Assembly (NCBI RefSeq): GCF_017948245.1
Contig: NZ_CP072865.1
Span: forward strand, 1,141,501 to 1,205,500
DNA length: 64,000 nt
DNA from: Rhizobium sp. NLR16a
GTDB taxonomy: Bacteria > Pseudomonadota > Alphaproteobacteria > Rhizobiales > Rhizobiaceae
Direction: 5' to 3'
The translations under genes and the position numbers were made by a program. Shown piece after piece: positions 54,454-63,619 of the stretch. Position 1 is the stretch's first letter. Each line of letters opens with the position of its first letter. Below the pieces are notes generated by a model. That model worked only from the letters and a program-made list of their open reading frames with translations, was not told the origin of the DNA and did not search any database.

Positions 54454-54900
54454 ATGATCACTCGTTACACATCCCTCGCAACGATGACAGCCGCGGTGTT
54501 CAGTCTGCTTGCTCTCAGCCCGGCATCCGCGACCGAGCTTGCCCAGGCGCAACAGCAGCCGCCGGCACAGGGGCAGGCGCCGATGCAAGGACAGGGTGGT
54601 ACCGGTGCGGCTGCCCCTGTCAGTGATCAGAAACTCGAGGCCTTTGCCGTTGCCTACGTGCAGGTCGACAAGGTCAGGCAGGAATATTCGGCCAAGATCG
54701 ACGCGACCAAGGACCAAGCTGCGAAGCAAAAGCTGCAGGAAGAAGCCAAGAAGCAGATGGTCGACACCGTCCAGGCCTCCAACGACATCTCCGTCGAGGA
54801 ATATTCGTCGATCCTGACGGCAGCGCAGAGCGACCCGGCGCTCGCTAAGAAGGTTCTGGACAAGATCGGCACCCCGCCGCCGGCGCAGCCGCAGCAATAG
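54454..54900 (+). CDS. DUF4168 family secreted protein
   Basis: 148 residues. Signal peptide (MITRYTSLATMTAAVFSLLALSPASATE), a Gln/Pro/Gly-rich linker (QQQPPAQGQAPMQGQGG), then a helical DUF4168 domain (DQKLEAFAVAYVQVDKVRQE, MVDTVQASNDISVEEYSSI). Two ATG codons are 6 bp apart; the second (54454) is better placed after AAAAGGA. A periplasmic protein of unknown role. Confidence 0.85.
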   Translation: MITRYTSLATMTAAVFSLLALSPASATELAQAQQQPPAQGQAPMQGQGGTGAAAPVSDQKLEAFAVAYVQVDKVRQEYSAKIDATKDQAAKQKLQEEAKKQMVDTVQASNDISVEEYSSILTAAQSDPALAKKVLDKIGTPPPAQPQQ

Positions 54901-54972
54901 GCTTAAACTGGAGCCAAGGCGCGGGTCCACGCGGCGAGTGCTTCCCGCGCCCGCCCCAATCCTCACGCGGCC

Positions 54973-55359
54973 TCAGTTGGCGGGCACGACCAGCGCTTCG
55001 CCCTTACGGACGATGTAGGTCGCCAGCTCCGAAGCCTTGCCGCTGCCGACGTTTCTGGCCGAATGCACGACGCCGGAGGGAATGAACAGCGATTGGCCGG
55101 CCTTCAGCGTTACCGGCTCCTGCCCGTCGAGCCGATATTCCAGCGTGCCCTCGATAACGAAGGCGATTTCTTCGCCCGGATGCGCATGCTTCGGCGCGAG
55201 AACGCCGGGGGCGAAATCGACGCGCACCTGAACGGCCTCGTGGCCGGGTACATCGATATCGCTTCTGACGAGGTCGGTGCGCTGCAGCGGCTGTTCCGCA
55301 TGCGCTATCGCCGCGCCGCCAAGGAGAAGGGCGAGCGGTATCGCCTGGATCATTTTCAT
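54973..55359 (-). CDS. secreted cupin-domain protein
   Basis: 128 residues: signal peptide (MIQAIPLALLLGGAAIAHA) then one cupin barrel with motif 1 APKHAHPGEEIAFVIEG (His-His-Glu metal ligands) and motif 2 LFIPSGVVHSARN (His). The mature protein should bind one metal in the periplasm. Start at ATG 55359 after AAGGATG. Convergent with the DUF4168 gene. Confidence 0.85.
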   Translation of the reverse strand: MKMIQAIPLALLLGGAAIAHAEQPLQRTDLVRSDIDVPGHEAVQVRVDFAPGVLAPKHAHPGEEIAFVIEGTLEYRLDGQEPVTLKAGQSLFIPSGVVHSARNVGSGKASELATYIVRKGEALVVPAN

Positions 55360-55513
55360 CGTGTCATCCTTCCTGAATTGACCATTGCAGCGAATCGGCC
55401 GCATCGCCATTTCAGTCGATGATTGAACCGGGCATGTGTCGGGAAACCGGCATTTTTGTAAGCGAATGTATCCGCAGCCCGGCTGAGGCTTCCCGTAAGA
55501 ACGGGACCCTTTT

Positions 55514-55780
55514 TTACGCGAACCGCATCGCGGATTTCGCACGCGCCTTCGCCGCTACTTCCTCGCGATCGCGAGGCGGCTGAGACGTCTCCAACGAATC
55601 GAGCAATTCACGGGCGCAAGCTGCGATCGAACTGACCGCGCGTTCGAACGCGGCCTCATTGCGCTTCGACGGCTTGGTCGCTCCGCTGAGCTTGCGCACG
55701 AACTGGAGCGCGGCATCATGAATCTCTTCGTCCGTTGCAGGCGGATCGAAGTTGAACAGTGGTTTTATGTTTCGGCACAT
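55514..55780 (-). CDS. DUF2277 family protein
   Basis: 88 residues beginning MCRNIKPLFNFDPPATDEEI, the characteristic N terminus of DUF2277, then HDAALQFVRKLSGATKPSKR and a helical tail. These small cytoplasmic proteins are widespread but uncharacterised. The start is ATG 55780; the frame upstream to 56023 has no family similarity. Confidence 0.88.
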   Translation of the reverse strand: MCRNIKPLFNFDPPATDEEIHDAALQFVRKLSGATKPSKRNEAAFERAVSSIAACARELLDSLETSQPPRDREEVAAKARAKSAMRFA

Positions 55781-56140
55781 GGCTTGCTCGCGTGATGTTC
55801 TCTTTGCCACTGGGGAAAGTGGCCTCGCACGAAAGGTAGTCGCGTGAGCGCGAATTGCAACGAGGCGTGGGAGATGGCGCGCCGATCTGAACGAGTTCAG
55901 GGATCCACGACCGGACGCCGCTTGAGTGCCGCCACTTGTGATGGAGTGGGAGGAGGCTCCGGGCCTCCGCATCGAAACTCTCCGTCGATGACGAGATGTT
56001 CGGAGTGAGGACAATTCGACCAAACTGCCGGATAGGGAAAGGCACAGCCGCCAGTCGCCATCGACTCGCGACGACGGAGTGATAGGCAGGGAGAGTGCGC
56101 CCAGCGGGCTTTCTGGGAAGATAGAGGGGACACGATATCT
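55781..56140. other. mostly non-coding region with one possible small ORF
   Basis: On the minus strand 55897-56061 encodes a 54-residue peptide (MATGGCAFPYPAVWSNCPHS..FRCGGPEPPP) with three Cys. It has no convincing ribosome-binding site, so I do not call it a gene. Confidence 0.3.
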
Positions 56141-56743
56141 CTAGTTGCCCCAGCCGATTTGGAACCGATCAAATCGAACCTCGCTCAACGGTTGGTTGGA
56201 GGGGCTCAGCCTCACCGAACGAAGAACGAGATGAAGCTCGGGGGAATAGTATTGTTCGAAAATGATCGGAGGCAATTCCGTCAGTTTCAGACGGCTGTTA
56301 ATGGCCCAAACTTTGTAGGAACAAGATGCAATTGTTTCCTCTCCCAAGCCGTCGAACCGTATAAAAGTCGTGCCCGAATCAGTTTTTTTGCCATTGATGA
56401 AAAGCGTGGTGCCGGATTGCCATGCCTTCTTCTGTGGTAGATCGTCCAACGCAATCGCGTTCGCGTATTTCAGCTCATGCGTGCCGCTGGCACTCACTCT
56501 CTTTTCGACGAGCAAGGGGTGCACATATACGGCCGACACCGGCTGCAGTGAGCCGTCGCGCTCCATCAGCCGCTGTTCGGTGAGACCCGGGCCGTCGGGC
56601 TTGTAGAATACGGAATAGAAAGGCGCTTCTCTGGTCAGCAGCACGCCCTGTTTGGTCTCACTGGCGGTTAAGCAATCGCCAAAGGCTGGCACCGCCAATG
56701 TTATTCCAACCAGTAACGACAAACTTCTTAGCAAGATCGACAT
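56141..56743 (-). CDS. secreted hypothetical protein
   Basis: 200 residues with a signal peptide (MSILLRSLSLLVGITLAVPAFG) and a beta-rich mature part: REAPFYSVFYKPDGPGLTEQ, TTLFINGKKTDSGTTFIRFDG, IIFEQYYSPELHLVLRSVRL. Two Cys (one near the N terminus, one in ASCSYKVW) could pair. No family is recognised. Stands alone. Confidence 0.75.
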   Translation of the reverse strand: MSILLRSLSLLVGITLAVPAFGDCLTASETKQGVLLTREAPFYSVFYKPDGPGLTEQRLMERDGSLQPVSAVYVHPLLVEKRVSASGTHELKYANAIALDDLPQKKAWQSGTTLFINGKKTDSGTTFIRFDGLGEETIASCSYKVWAINSRLKLTELPPIIFEQYYSPELHLVLRSVRLSPSNQPLSEVRFDRFQIGWGN

Positions 56744-56782
56744 CCCAGATTCCGCTCATCCAAGTCCGTTACCACCGTGCTT

Positions 56783-56906
56783 GGGTGAAATTGGGGAGAT
56801 CGACGTCGCTGGCCCGGAGTTCGTCCACATCCTGACCGAACTTGGTCTGATCGACGAATATCGGATCTACTTGCACCCGGCCGTGGTGGGGCCGGGCGAG
56901 CCCTAA
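56783..56906 (+). pseudogene. fragment of a RibD C-terminal/DHFR-like protein
   Basis: The reading frame gives GEIGEIDVAGPEFVHILTEL, then GLIDEYRIYLHPAVVGPGEP and a stop. This is the conserved central stretch of RibD_C/dihydrofolate-reductase-like proteins (GPELxxxLxxxGLIDEYRLxxHPVVLGxGxPxF), with the Gly-Pro replaced by a stop before the C-terminal third. The N-terminal half is absent. A decayed remnant on the plus strand between two minus-strand genes. Confidence 0.6.
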
Positions 56907-57352
56907 TGTTGCGCGCCGCCGACCGGCGGTACGGTAAATTTCACAGGCTTTCCGCCCAGCACTTCGTGCACTGGAGTGGCAAGTTCGATGAGCACCTTGT
57001 GTTCGCCCGGCGGCAGGCCGGTCAGGACGATGGCGCCGGTGCCGCTCGCATCGGCCCACCGCCATGGCAGGTCGTCGATGCTGACATGAAGGTGTCCGGC
57101 CCGAGGCGAGACATCGGTCGCGCTGGCGCCGAAAATGGGCAGGATGCGGAAGTTCTCGGTTCTATAGGGAATGATGGCCACGCCTCTGGTGGCCAGCGGT
57201 TCTGCAAGGGGCTGATCCACGAAGAGCTTGGGCGCGGCTTCGTTCTTGATCGGAAGGAACTGCGTCGCCGCCTGATGCGGCGCCTGTGCGTGGAGGGATG
57301 TGCCGGCGAGCAGGAAGGCTGCTGTTGCGAGGGCTCTTGCGACCGTGGTCAT
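56903..57352 (-). CDS. DUF6130-like secreted protein
   Basis: 149 residues: signal peptide (MTTVARALATAAFLLAGTSLHAQ), then a beta-sandwich-like mature part (GHLHVSIDDLPWRWADASGTG, GLPPGEHKVLIELATPVHEV). The HLH-V-D-xPW-W and GEHKVxIELA motifs are those of small periplasmic proteins of the DUF6130/DUF4399 type. Start at ATG 57352 after AAAGGA. Same direction as the Ohr gene 75 bp upstream. Confidence 0.7.
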   Translation of the reverse strand: MTTVARALATAAFLLAGTSLHAQAPHQAATQFLPIKNEAAPKLFVDQPLAEPLATRGVAIIPYRTENFRILPIFGASATDVSPRAGHLHVSIDDLPWRWADASGTGAIVLTGLPPGEHKVLIELATPVHEVLGGKPVKFTVPPVGGAQH

Positions 57353-57427
57353 GACATAATCCTTTGTAGACGCGCCTGTCGTGACCGACATCGTCGGGAC
57401 ACCGGCGCGACGCTGAGTTGAGGCCGA

Positions 57428-57838
57428 TCAGGCGGCGGTGAGTTCGACGGCGATGTTGCCGCGTGTGGCCTTGGAGTAGGGGCAGAGCTGGTGAGCGCGC
57501 TCGACCAGGGACTTGGCGATGTCAGTCTCGATGCCCGGCAACTTCGCGTTCAGTCGCGCCTGCAGGACATAGCCGCCGTCATCGTTCGAGACGAGGTCGA
57601 TCTCGGCATTGACGGCAGCATCGGCGGGGATGCGAAGCTGGCGTTCGGCAGCCGCTCTTCCGATCGCACCGAGGAAACAGGCGGACCAGGCGGCGGCGAA
57701 GAGCTGTTCGGGATTGGTGCCTGGAGCCGAGGAACCGGGCGGGGAGAGTTTCACATCGAGGCGACCGTCGGAAGTGCGGGATGCGCCGTCGCGTCCGCCG
57801 GTGGTGTTGGTGGTGCCGGTGTAGATGACTTTCGACAT
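57428..57838 (-). CDS. Ohr family organic hydroperoxide reductase
   Basis: 136 residues of OsmC/Ohr: both redox Cys are present (Cys54 in WSACFLGAIG, Cys119 in HQLCPYSKAT). ARTSDGRLDV and TNPEQLFAAAW are typical of Ohr rather than OsmC. It detoxifies organic and fatty-acid hydroperoxides with lipoylated partners. No OhrR regulator gene is next to it in this window. Confidence 0.92.
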   Translation of the reverse strand: MSKVIYTGTTNTTGGRDGASRTSDGRLDVKLSPPGSSAPGTNPEQLFAAAWSACFLGAIGRAAAERQLRIPADAAVNAEIDLVSNDDGGYVLQARLNAKLPGIETDIAKSLVERAHQLCPYSKATRGNIAVELTAA

Positions 57839-58243
57839 TTGGATGCTCCTTGTTCGATTTCAGCCGGTGGGACAGCACACTGCTGGTGTCTCAGGCGCCG
57901 CCACGGCCCAGCAGGGTCCCGGGCGGCGATGACGGGAATATGAGCTCGGCAAGACTTGCCCGGTAGCGAGCAGGCGTGAGAGCAAGCCTCTCGTTTTCGC
58001 TCAGTCCTGCACCAGGTTGCGAAGCCGCAGCGCTGTGGAGGATGTCGAAAGCAGCGCGTTGCGAGGGCATATCGCTTCCAACCGCCGAGGGTTCGCCGTC
58101 GTTCGGAACTTGCCGAACTCAAGAGGCTGCCTCTCAGGTTTCCCCGCTACCGCCGGTGCCGGCATTGCGCGATCTTCGAAGTGCTAACCGGGATTGAGAC
58201 CTGCCGAGGCGGTCTTGATCTCTCATCCAGCCAGGAGACGGAC
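57839..58243. other. intergenic region without a clear gene
   Basis: Lies between the Ohr gene and a divergent small gene. It probably holds both promoters; I see no OhrR palindrome that is convincing and no coding signal. Confidence 0.3.
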
Positions 58244-58465
58244 ATGAACACGCTTTTCAAACGCAAGGTCGCCTTCGCCCTGTCGATGGGCATCGTAACG
58301 ACAGGGATCATCTCTTTCACACTGCTCGCGCTCAATCTGGGTTTTTCCGAGGAATTCGTGCTGACGTGGCTGCGCTCGTGGAGCATCGCCTATCTCATCG
58401 TCATTCCCGCCATCCTGCTGATTGGCCCACACCTTCAGGCGCAGGTGGACCGCATCGTTCGCTGA
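58244..58465 (+). CDS. DUF2798 small membrane protein
   Basis: 73 residues: two TM helices (KVAFALSMGIVTTGIISFTLLAL; WSIAYLIVIPAILLIGPHLQ) with a short loop SEEFVLTWLRSW and a C-terminal IVR. This matches DUF2798 proteins. Start ATG 58244 after AGGAGA. Function unknown. Confidence 0.85.
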   Translation: MNTLFKRKVAFALSMGIVTTGIISFTLLALNLGFSEEFVLTWLRSWSIAYLIVIPAILLIGPHLQAQVDRIVR

Positions 58466-58560
58466 CGAATTGAGTCTCAGCGACCGCCATGACAATGACC
58501 ATGCTTGGCGATTATCGGCACCTCCAGGATCGGGCGCGGACGGTCGGGGAAGTGCGCACT

Positions 58561-59475
58561 TCATTCCGGTGACGGCGCATCGCCATATCTGCTGCAGGCC
58601 GCGCGAAGCCGCGGCAGAATCCAGTCGATGAAGGCGCGCAGCTTGAGGGCAAGCAGGCCCTGACGGGAATAAACGATGTGGATCGGCTTGGGCCCGCCGT
58701 CATAGTCCTTCAAGATCTGCACGAGCATTCCCGAAGACAGCTCCTCGGGAACTTGATAGTCGAAGAGGCGGGCGATCCCGGCTCCATTGCACGCGGCGGC
58801 GACGCAGTTGGCCGCGGTGTTCACCTCGATCCGGCTCCGTGGCATCGCCTCGACCGGCTTCCCCTCGATCTCGAAATTCCAGAAGAAGGACCTGTCGTTG
58901 AACATGATGCCGTCGTGATCGGTGAGCTCGGTCGGATGCTGGGGCGTGCCATGCCGCTCCAGGTAGGCCGGGCTTGCGCAGGTCAACAGGCGGAACTCGC
59001 CGGCCTTGACCGCATAGAGCGAACTGTCGGCCAACTCGCCAAGTCGGATCGCGACGTCGACCTGTTCGTTGACCAGATGAACAGAGCGGTCGAGGGACAG
59101 AAGGCTCAAGGTCACTTCGGGATGCTTGTTCATGAAATCGAGCGCGATCGGCAGAACGTAGCGGTGGCCAAACTCGATCGGCATCGTGATGGTCAGCAGT
59201 CCCCGCGGCGTCTGATATTCGCCTGAGGCCCTGCGTTCGACCTCCTCGAGATCGGCAATGATCCTGCGCGCCGCATCGACATAGTCGCGACCGGCATCGG
59301 TGAGCTGCAGGTTGCGGCTTGTCCGGATGATGAGGTTTGCGCCGAGATATCGCTCCAGATCGGCAACCTTGCGGCTGACGCTCGGCAGCGGCGCGTTCAG
59401 CTTCCGGCTGCCCGCCGACAAGCTGCCGGCGTCAACCACTGCAAGCAGAACCCGCATTGCATCAAGCCGATCCAT
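58561..59475 (-). CDS. LysR family transcriptional regulator
   Basis: 304 residues. HTH RLDAMRVLLAVVDAGSLSAG, LPSVSRKVADLERYLGANLIIRT, and a CrgA-like effector domain (GLLTITMPIEFGHRYVLPI). Divergent from the EamA gene at 59794 with a 318-bp gap, so it may control that transporter. Confidence 0.92.
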   Translation of the reverse strand: MDRLDAMRVLLAVVDAGSLSAGSRKLNAPLPSVSRKVADLERYLGANLIIRTSRNLQLTDAGRDYVDAARRIIADLEEVERRASGEYQTPRGLLTITMPIEFGHRYVLPIALDFMNKHPEVTLSLLSLDRSVHLVNEQVDVAIRLGELADSSLYAVKAGEFRLLTCASPAYLERHGTPQHPTELTDHDGIMFNDRSFFWNFEIEGKPVEAMPRSRIEVNTAANCVAAACNGAGIARLFDYQVPEELSSGMLVQILKDYDGGPKPIHIVYSRQGLLALKLRAFIDWILPRLRAACSRYGDAPSPE

Positions 59476-59793
59476 AACACCCCGACGAGTGAAAGCCTCG
59501 ATCTTGAGGATATGGGAAATCGGTTCTGATGAACAGCAATGGCCGCGGGCGCACCCCTCATCATCACCCGGGTAGCCTCTTGTCGTTCAAACGGTCTCGC
59601 CGATGCGGAACCGCTTCACGATCCGGTGGATGAGCATTGAGAAGGTGGTTCTCAATTTCACCGGCTGCCGGCCAGGGCTCCCGGCCAGTACATTTCTCCC
59701 ATCCGATCAAGGGTTTCGCTGACTGCCGATAGACACCGTCGGTGTCACGGAGATCAACGGCTCGGTGACGCAACTTCAGAAGGAGTAATCGTC
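59476..59793. promoter_or_regulatory. LysR/EamA divergent control region
   Basis: No gene is visible. LysR-type T-N11-A sites are expected here but several weak ones are possible and none stands out. AAGGAG ends 8 bases before ATG 59794. Confidence 0.3.
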
Positions 59794-60762
59794 ATGGACA
59801 GAATCTTCTATGTTGGCGTGTCGGCCGCTCTCTTTGCGGCTTTTGCCTTTTCGCTCAACTTCATCGTGCCCTTGATCATCGGCGACTATTCCACCTTTGA
59901 TTTCGCCCTCGTCCGTCATGGTGTCTCGGCGCTGGTCGGACTTTACATCCTGTTTTCCGAGAAGGGTGTCCTGCGCCACCTGACACCTCGCAACTGGCTG
60001 AATGCAATCTGGCTCGCTTTCATCGGATATGTCGGCTACTTCCTGACTGTGACGGGCGCGGCCGTCTTTGCCGGTCCGGTCATCGCTCCTGCCTTTCTCG
60101 GCCTGGTGCCGATCGTATTGATGGTCGTTGGTAACAAGCGTCAGGGATCATTGCCATGGCGATCTCTCATGATGCCTCTGGCGCTGGTGCTGGCCGGCCT
60201 TGCTCTCGTCAACGGCACGGCACTTACGACCGAAGGATTGAATTCGGTGCGATCATTTTGGGTTGGCGTGCCACTGGCGCTGGCCGCCGTGGGACTTTGG
60301 GTCTGGTTCGCTCTTGCCAATCAGGCTGCACTGGCGGCCCGGCCGGAAATGCCCTCCGGTGTGTGGGCTGCGTTGATATTGGTGGGAGGTGGCATCCTGA
60401 TGCTGGCCTTCTACCCCTTCGGCGCCGCGCTGGACCTCTTCCGGCTTCCAACGCTGGGATTCGGTTGGAGTGCCGCCGGCAGCTTGTATGTTTGGGGCGC
60501 TTCTTTCGCGCTGCTGGCAACCGTAGGCGGCGTCTGGGCCTGGAACATTGCGTCGCGGAGCCTGCCGGTTGCCTTGGCTGCGCAATTGATCGTCTCGGAA
60601 ACGGCCTTCGGTGTGATCGGTGGACTTGTCGTACATGCTCGTTGGCCGACCCCGATCGAAAGCGCTGGGATTGTCGTCCTCATCGCGGGCGTTGTTCTAT
60701 CCGTGCGAATTTTCTGTGAATTTCGGTGTACATCAGGAAGGACATTGCTTGCGCAAGAGTGA
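59794..60762 (+). CDS. EamA/DMT family transporter
   Basis: 322 residues with about ten TM helices: YVGVSAALFAAFAFSLNFIV, GLVPIVLMVVGNKRQGSLPW, and the second-half IASRSLPVALAAQLIVSETAFGVIGG. Typical export permease of unknown substrate. ATG 59794 has a strong AAGGAG. It is divergent from the LysR gene that likely controls it. Confidence 0.9.
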   Translation: MDRIFYVGVSAALFAAFAFSLNFIVPLIIGDYSTFDFALVRHGVSALVGLYILFSEKGVLRHLTPRNWLNAIWLAFIGYVGYFLTVTGAAVFAGPVIAPAFLGLVPIVLMVVGNKRQGSLPWRSLMMPLALVLAGLALVNGTALTTEGLNSVRSFWVGVPLALAAVGLWVWFALANQAALAARPEMPSGVWAALILVGGGILMLAFYPFGAALDLFRLPTLGFGWSAAGSLYVWGASFALLATVGGVWAWNIASRSLPVALAAQLIVSETAFGVIGGLVVHARWPTPIESAGIVVLIAGVVLSVRIFCEFRCTSGRTLLAQE

Positions 60763-60985
60763 CATGCCGCACGCAAGACAAGTGATGGTCTAGGTCGTCC
60801 GGCGCTCGGGCCCGCTATCCGGGTGGGCTGGCGAACAGTAAGATGCTGAACTTGTGTGGCGCAGGATCATATCGGCGGAAGTGCAGGGGTGGGGTCCATC
60901 TCGGACTATGCGAACCATGTCTTCGCAGATCTGGCGGCAGACGCGGAATGACTGATAAGGAAGGCTTGGGCCGCCGGAAAATTGG

Positions 60986-61032
60986 CAAAAAAATAGAGCA
61001 TTTCCGGACGCAAACAGAAACGGAAATGCTCT
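60986..61032 (-). terminator. Rho-independent terminator of the Gly-rich protein gene
   Basis: GAGCATTTCC (60997-61006) and GGAAATGCTC (61023-61032) form a perfect ten-pair stem. On the minus strand it is followed by TATTTTTTT. It lies 61 bp past the stop of the gene at 61093. Confidence 0.85.
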
Positions 61033-61092
61033 CGTAGTTCGGTGCGAAACTTACCAGAGTCGGCTTCGCACCTCTCACATCTCGCCATGTGG

Positions 61093-61737
61093 CTATTCGT
61101 CTGGCGCCGCCGACGCGGCGTTTTCCAGCGAGGTGCGGATTTGATCAATCTTGCCGTCGGCATCGCCAACCCCGAGAATGGTCTTGGCTTGATCCAGGAC
61201 CGCCGGGCTGACCTGACCGGTTTTCGTTGCGGAAGCCAAAGCGTCCTCCAGCGCCTGATCGCCCAGCAGGGGATCGTCGGCCGCGGGCTCGATACCGTTG
61301 TCGATTTCATACTGGGCATAAGCCACGGCGTAGGCCGAGATGGCGGCCATGCGCGGGTCCGATGTGTTCATCAGCGCCCTGTAATTCCGTTTCAAGGAAT
61401 TCAGGCCCGCAAGCTGTGCTGAAAGGTTCTTCTCCTTCTTGTTGGTGGCTGCGGTATCTGACTTGCCCGATTTGGACTTGCCCGATGCCTCTGACGATTT
61501 GCCTCTCACGGCTGACGAGTTGGAGTTGCCATGGTTTGAACCGCTGTCGTGGCCGCCACCGTTTCCGTGGCCGCCGCCATTACCGCCGCCGTTGCCACCA
61601 CCATTGCCACCACCATTGCCGCCGCCGTTTCCGCCGTCCTTCGCCAGCGCGCTCATGTCGAGCCCCGCAATCGTTACCGGGCTTGCTGCAAGCGTCAGCG
61701 AAAGCACGGCCAGGGACGCTAAGGTTGCTTTCCGCAT
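61093..61737 (-). CDS. Gly-rich secreted protein with helical C-terminal domain
   Basis: 214 residues. Signal peptide (MRKATLASLAVLSLTLAASP), a GGNGGG repeat (about residues 35-60, five units), a Ser/Lys-rich linker (SSEASGKSKSGKSDTAATNK) and a helical C-terminal half of about 100 residues (LAGLNSLKRNYRALMNTSD, ISAYAVAYAQYEIDNGIEP). The start ATG 61737 has GGAGGA. Possibly a surface or matrix protein. No family is recognised. Confidence 0.82.
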   Translation of the reverse strand: MRKATLASLAVLSLTLAASPVTIAGLDMSALAKDGGNGGGNGGGNGGGNGGGNGGGHGNGGGHDSGSNHGNSNSSAVRGKSSEASGKSKSGKSDTAATNKKEKNLSAQLAGLNSLKRNYRALMNTSDPRMAAISAYAVAYAQYEIDNGIEPAADDPLLGDQALEDALASATKTGQVSPAVLDQAKTILGVGDADGKIDQIRTSLENAASAAPDE

Positions 61738-61911
61738 CGTTTTCCTCCGAATGAGACCACCAGATGGCGTGCAACTGCACGTCGAGATCTGACTTGAAGG
61801 ATAGATTGCTATCGCGCGCTGCACATCGGACTGAGGTCCGGCGAAAGGCCCCGGCTATGGTCCTAAGGAAACATCCAAGCTCGCGAAGGCGCGCAAACGG
61901 TTCAGGGAAGA

Positions 61912-62850
61912 TTATCGCGAGCTTTCCAGGTGGCTCTCGCCACGCAAAAGGTTCAGCCAGGCCTGCGACACTTTCTCCGCGCCTGAGCCCCCGATATGGC
62001 AATCGTCGTAGCGGTCGTCTCCATCGAGCAAGGCGTCAGAATTCGCGCCCTCTCGGATACCGTGGCCGCTTTTTGACAAGGCCAGTTGCGCCCGTACAAT
62101 AGGATTGTCTGGAATATGTTCCTTGAAGCCGCCGTTGCTCGGTTCGAGGCATTTCGATGCGATCGAAATGTAAACGGGGGCTTCGACGCCGTGCTGACGC
62201 AATGTGTCAACCATCGACATGAAATGTTTCTGATAGGCCTCCGAAGTGGTGCCCAGAACGAGGTCCGCCTCTCCTTGCACCCAGAGGACGCTCGTTATTC
62301 TATAACCGGAATCCTGAAGCTGTTTCATTGTATCGATCAGCACAGGATTGAGGTCACCGCCTGTCGCCCATCGAGCGACCTCCGATCCGGAATATGCGAG
62401 TGGTGCGAGAATGACGCTGTCATTTTGTCCCGACCCGATCAATTTGTTCCCAAGAAGCGTCCAGTACTCCCCCTTGGTATTGGTCGATCCAAGAAGTGGC
62501 GACGCAGCGATGAAGCACCGTTTGTCAAAGGCGTTTACAACGCGAGCGCCATAATCCGACCGGTGCCGTTGTCCACCGTAGTTGGCCGCGTTCGATTGGC
62601 CAAGAATGAGTAGGACGGCAGTCCGATCAGTTTGAGTCGGGCAGGTCACAGCGGTTTTTGATTCATCTGCGATGAGTCGTTCCTTGTCGTCGAAAGTATA
62701 ACGGCTTGAAGCCGCCGCCTTCTCTCCGGCAATCGTTTTCTTCAGCGCGGAAAGTTGTGGCCAGGGAAAGATCTCATGTCTCGCGCTCATGCCGCCGAGA
62801 ACATAGATGGCGATCACGGCAACCAGGCCGATGGCCATTGTTTTGCGCAT
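61912..62850 (-). CDS. membrane-anchored SGNH/sialate O-acetylesterase-like protein
   Basis: 312 residues. N-terminal TM anchor (MAIGLVAVIAIYVLGGM), then a hydrolase: Ser86 in LILGQSNAANYG (block I), SVLWVQGEADLVLG (block III type) and the Asp-His block DDCHIGGSGAEKV near the C terminus. This is the SASA (sialate O-acetylesterase) subgroup of SGNH enzymes. It faces the periplasm and probably removes acetyl groups from polysaccharide; no polysaccharide genes are adjacent. Confidence 0.82.
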   Translation of the reverse strand: MRKTMAIGLVAVIAIYVLGGMSARHEIFPWPQLSALKKTIAGEKAAASSRYTFDDKERLIADESKTAVTCPTQTDRTAVLLILGQSNAANYGGQRHRSDYGARVVNAFDKRCFIAASPLLGSTNTKGEYWTLLGNKLIGSGQNDSVILAPLAYSGSEVARWATGGDLNPVLIDTMKQLQDSGYRITSVLWVQGEADLVLGTTSEAYQKHFMSMVDTLRQHGVEAPVYISIASKCLEPSNGGFKEHIPDNPIVRAQLALSKSGHGIREGANSDALLDGDDRYDDCHIGGSGAEKVSQAWLNLLRGESHLESSR

Positions 62851-63273
62851 GTCGTTACCCTTTAAAGATCATCCGACGACATGGAGCCTACGGACCGACC
62901 AAGGCTGCTCCAGCCATGACGGTTCCTTTACACCAGCCGCATCTGCTTGCTCGGGCATGCTCTTCAAAAAGAGTTCGTCGCGAAGATCGAGCCCCAATCG
63001 ATGACTATTTCGATGGAGTTGCCGAAAACCTGCCCTAGACTATAGTTCGGACCAGTGATTGCAATCATCCGGATGGGTGAAAGATCGTGCTATGCGGCAT
63101 GAATTCCATGGAGCAAGTTCCCTTTGCTCGGCCATGGAAGGGTGGTCACAGATTGGCGCGGTGAGGTCAAACGTGGAGCGGAGCACCGGTCGTCATCCGA
63201 GATGCGGCATGCGGGCCTGCCGAGTTTGGCGAGACGCCAACCCCAATCTCCGTCGTCCTCGGCTCAAGGTCGA
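62851..63273. other. gene-free stretch
   Basis: Region between the esterase and the STAS-like gene. The plus-strand ORF at 63059-63349 has low protein-likeness and overlaps the next gene, so I see no supported feature. Confidence 0.3.
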
Positions 63274-63612
63274 TCACGCCAGGCGCAAGTCGAGCAGCGG
63301 GTGCAGCTTCTTCAGATTCGGGAGGGATTTTGCCTGCCACGGATGTTGATTGGTGCCTTTGACGATAAGCAGGAGGTCGCCCATCTTTCTGGCTTCGATG
63401 GTGAGCTTCGCCAGGAGGTTGATGCCCGAGGAATTCAGAAATTCGAGGCCCGTCAGGTTGAACGTCACCTGTTTGTGCCCTTCATGGAGAAGGCCTGTTA
63501 TCATTGAATAGATCGGCGCATAGGCGTCCGGGCCTGCCAGGCGGAAGACGCCGTCGAAATACACCTCGTTTTTTTCCGCCCATACGCGGAAGTTTTCGTC
63601 GCTGATTTCCAT
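63274..63612 (-). CDS. STAS-like anti-sigma antagonist (slr1659-type)
   Basis: 112 residues: VYFDGVFRLAGPDAYAPIYS, HKQVTFNLTGLEFLNSSGIN (the STAS phosphoserine region: LNSSG), and LLAKLTIEARKMGDLLLIVKG. The conserved Ser in FLNSSGIN is the likely phosphorylation site. It follows the upstream gene by 7 bp, and the two form a partner-switching pair. Target sigma factor or enzyme is unknown. Confidence 0.82.
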   Translation of the reverse strand: MEISDENFRVWAEKNEVYFDGVFRLAGPDAYAPIYSMITGLLHEGHKQVTFNLTGLEFLNSSGINLLAKLTIEARKMGDLLLIVKGTNQHPWQAKSLPNLKKLHPLLDLRLA

Positions 63613-63619
63613 TCTTCGC

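Noticed and set aside
57839..58243. OhrR operator in the Ohr upstream region
   Set aside because: No clear palindrome of OhrR type, and no ohrR gene nearby.
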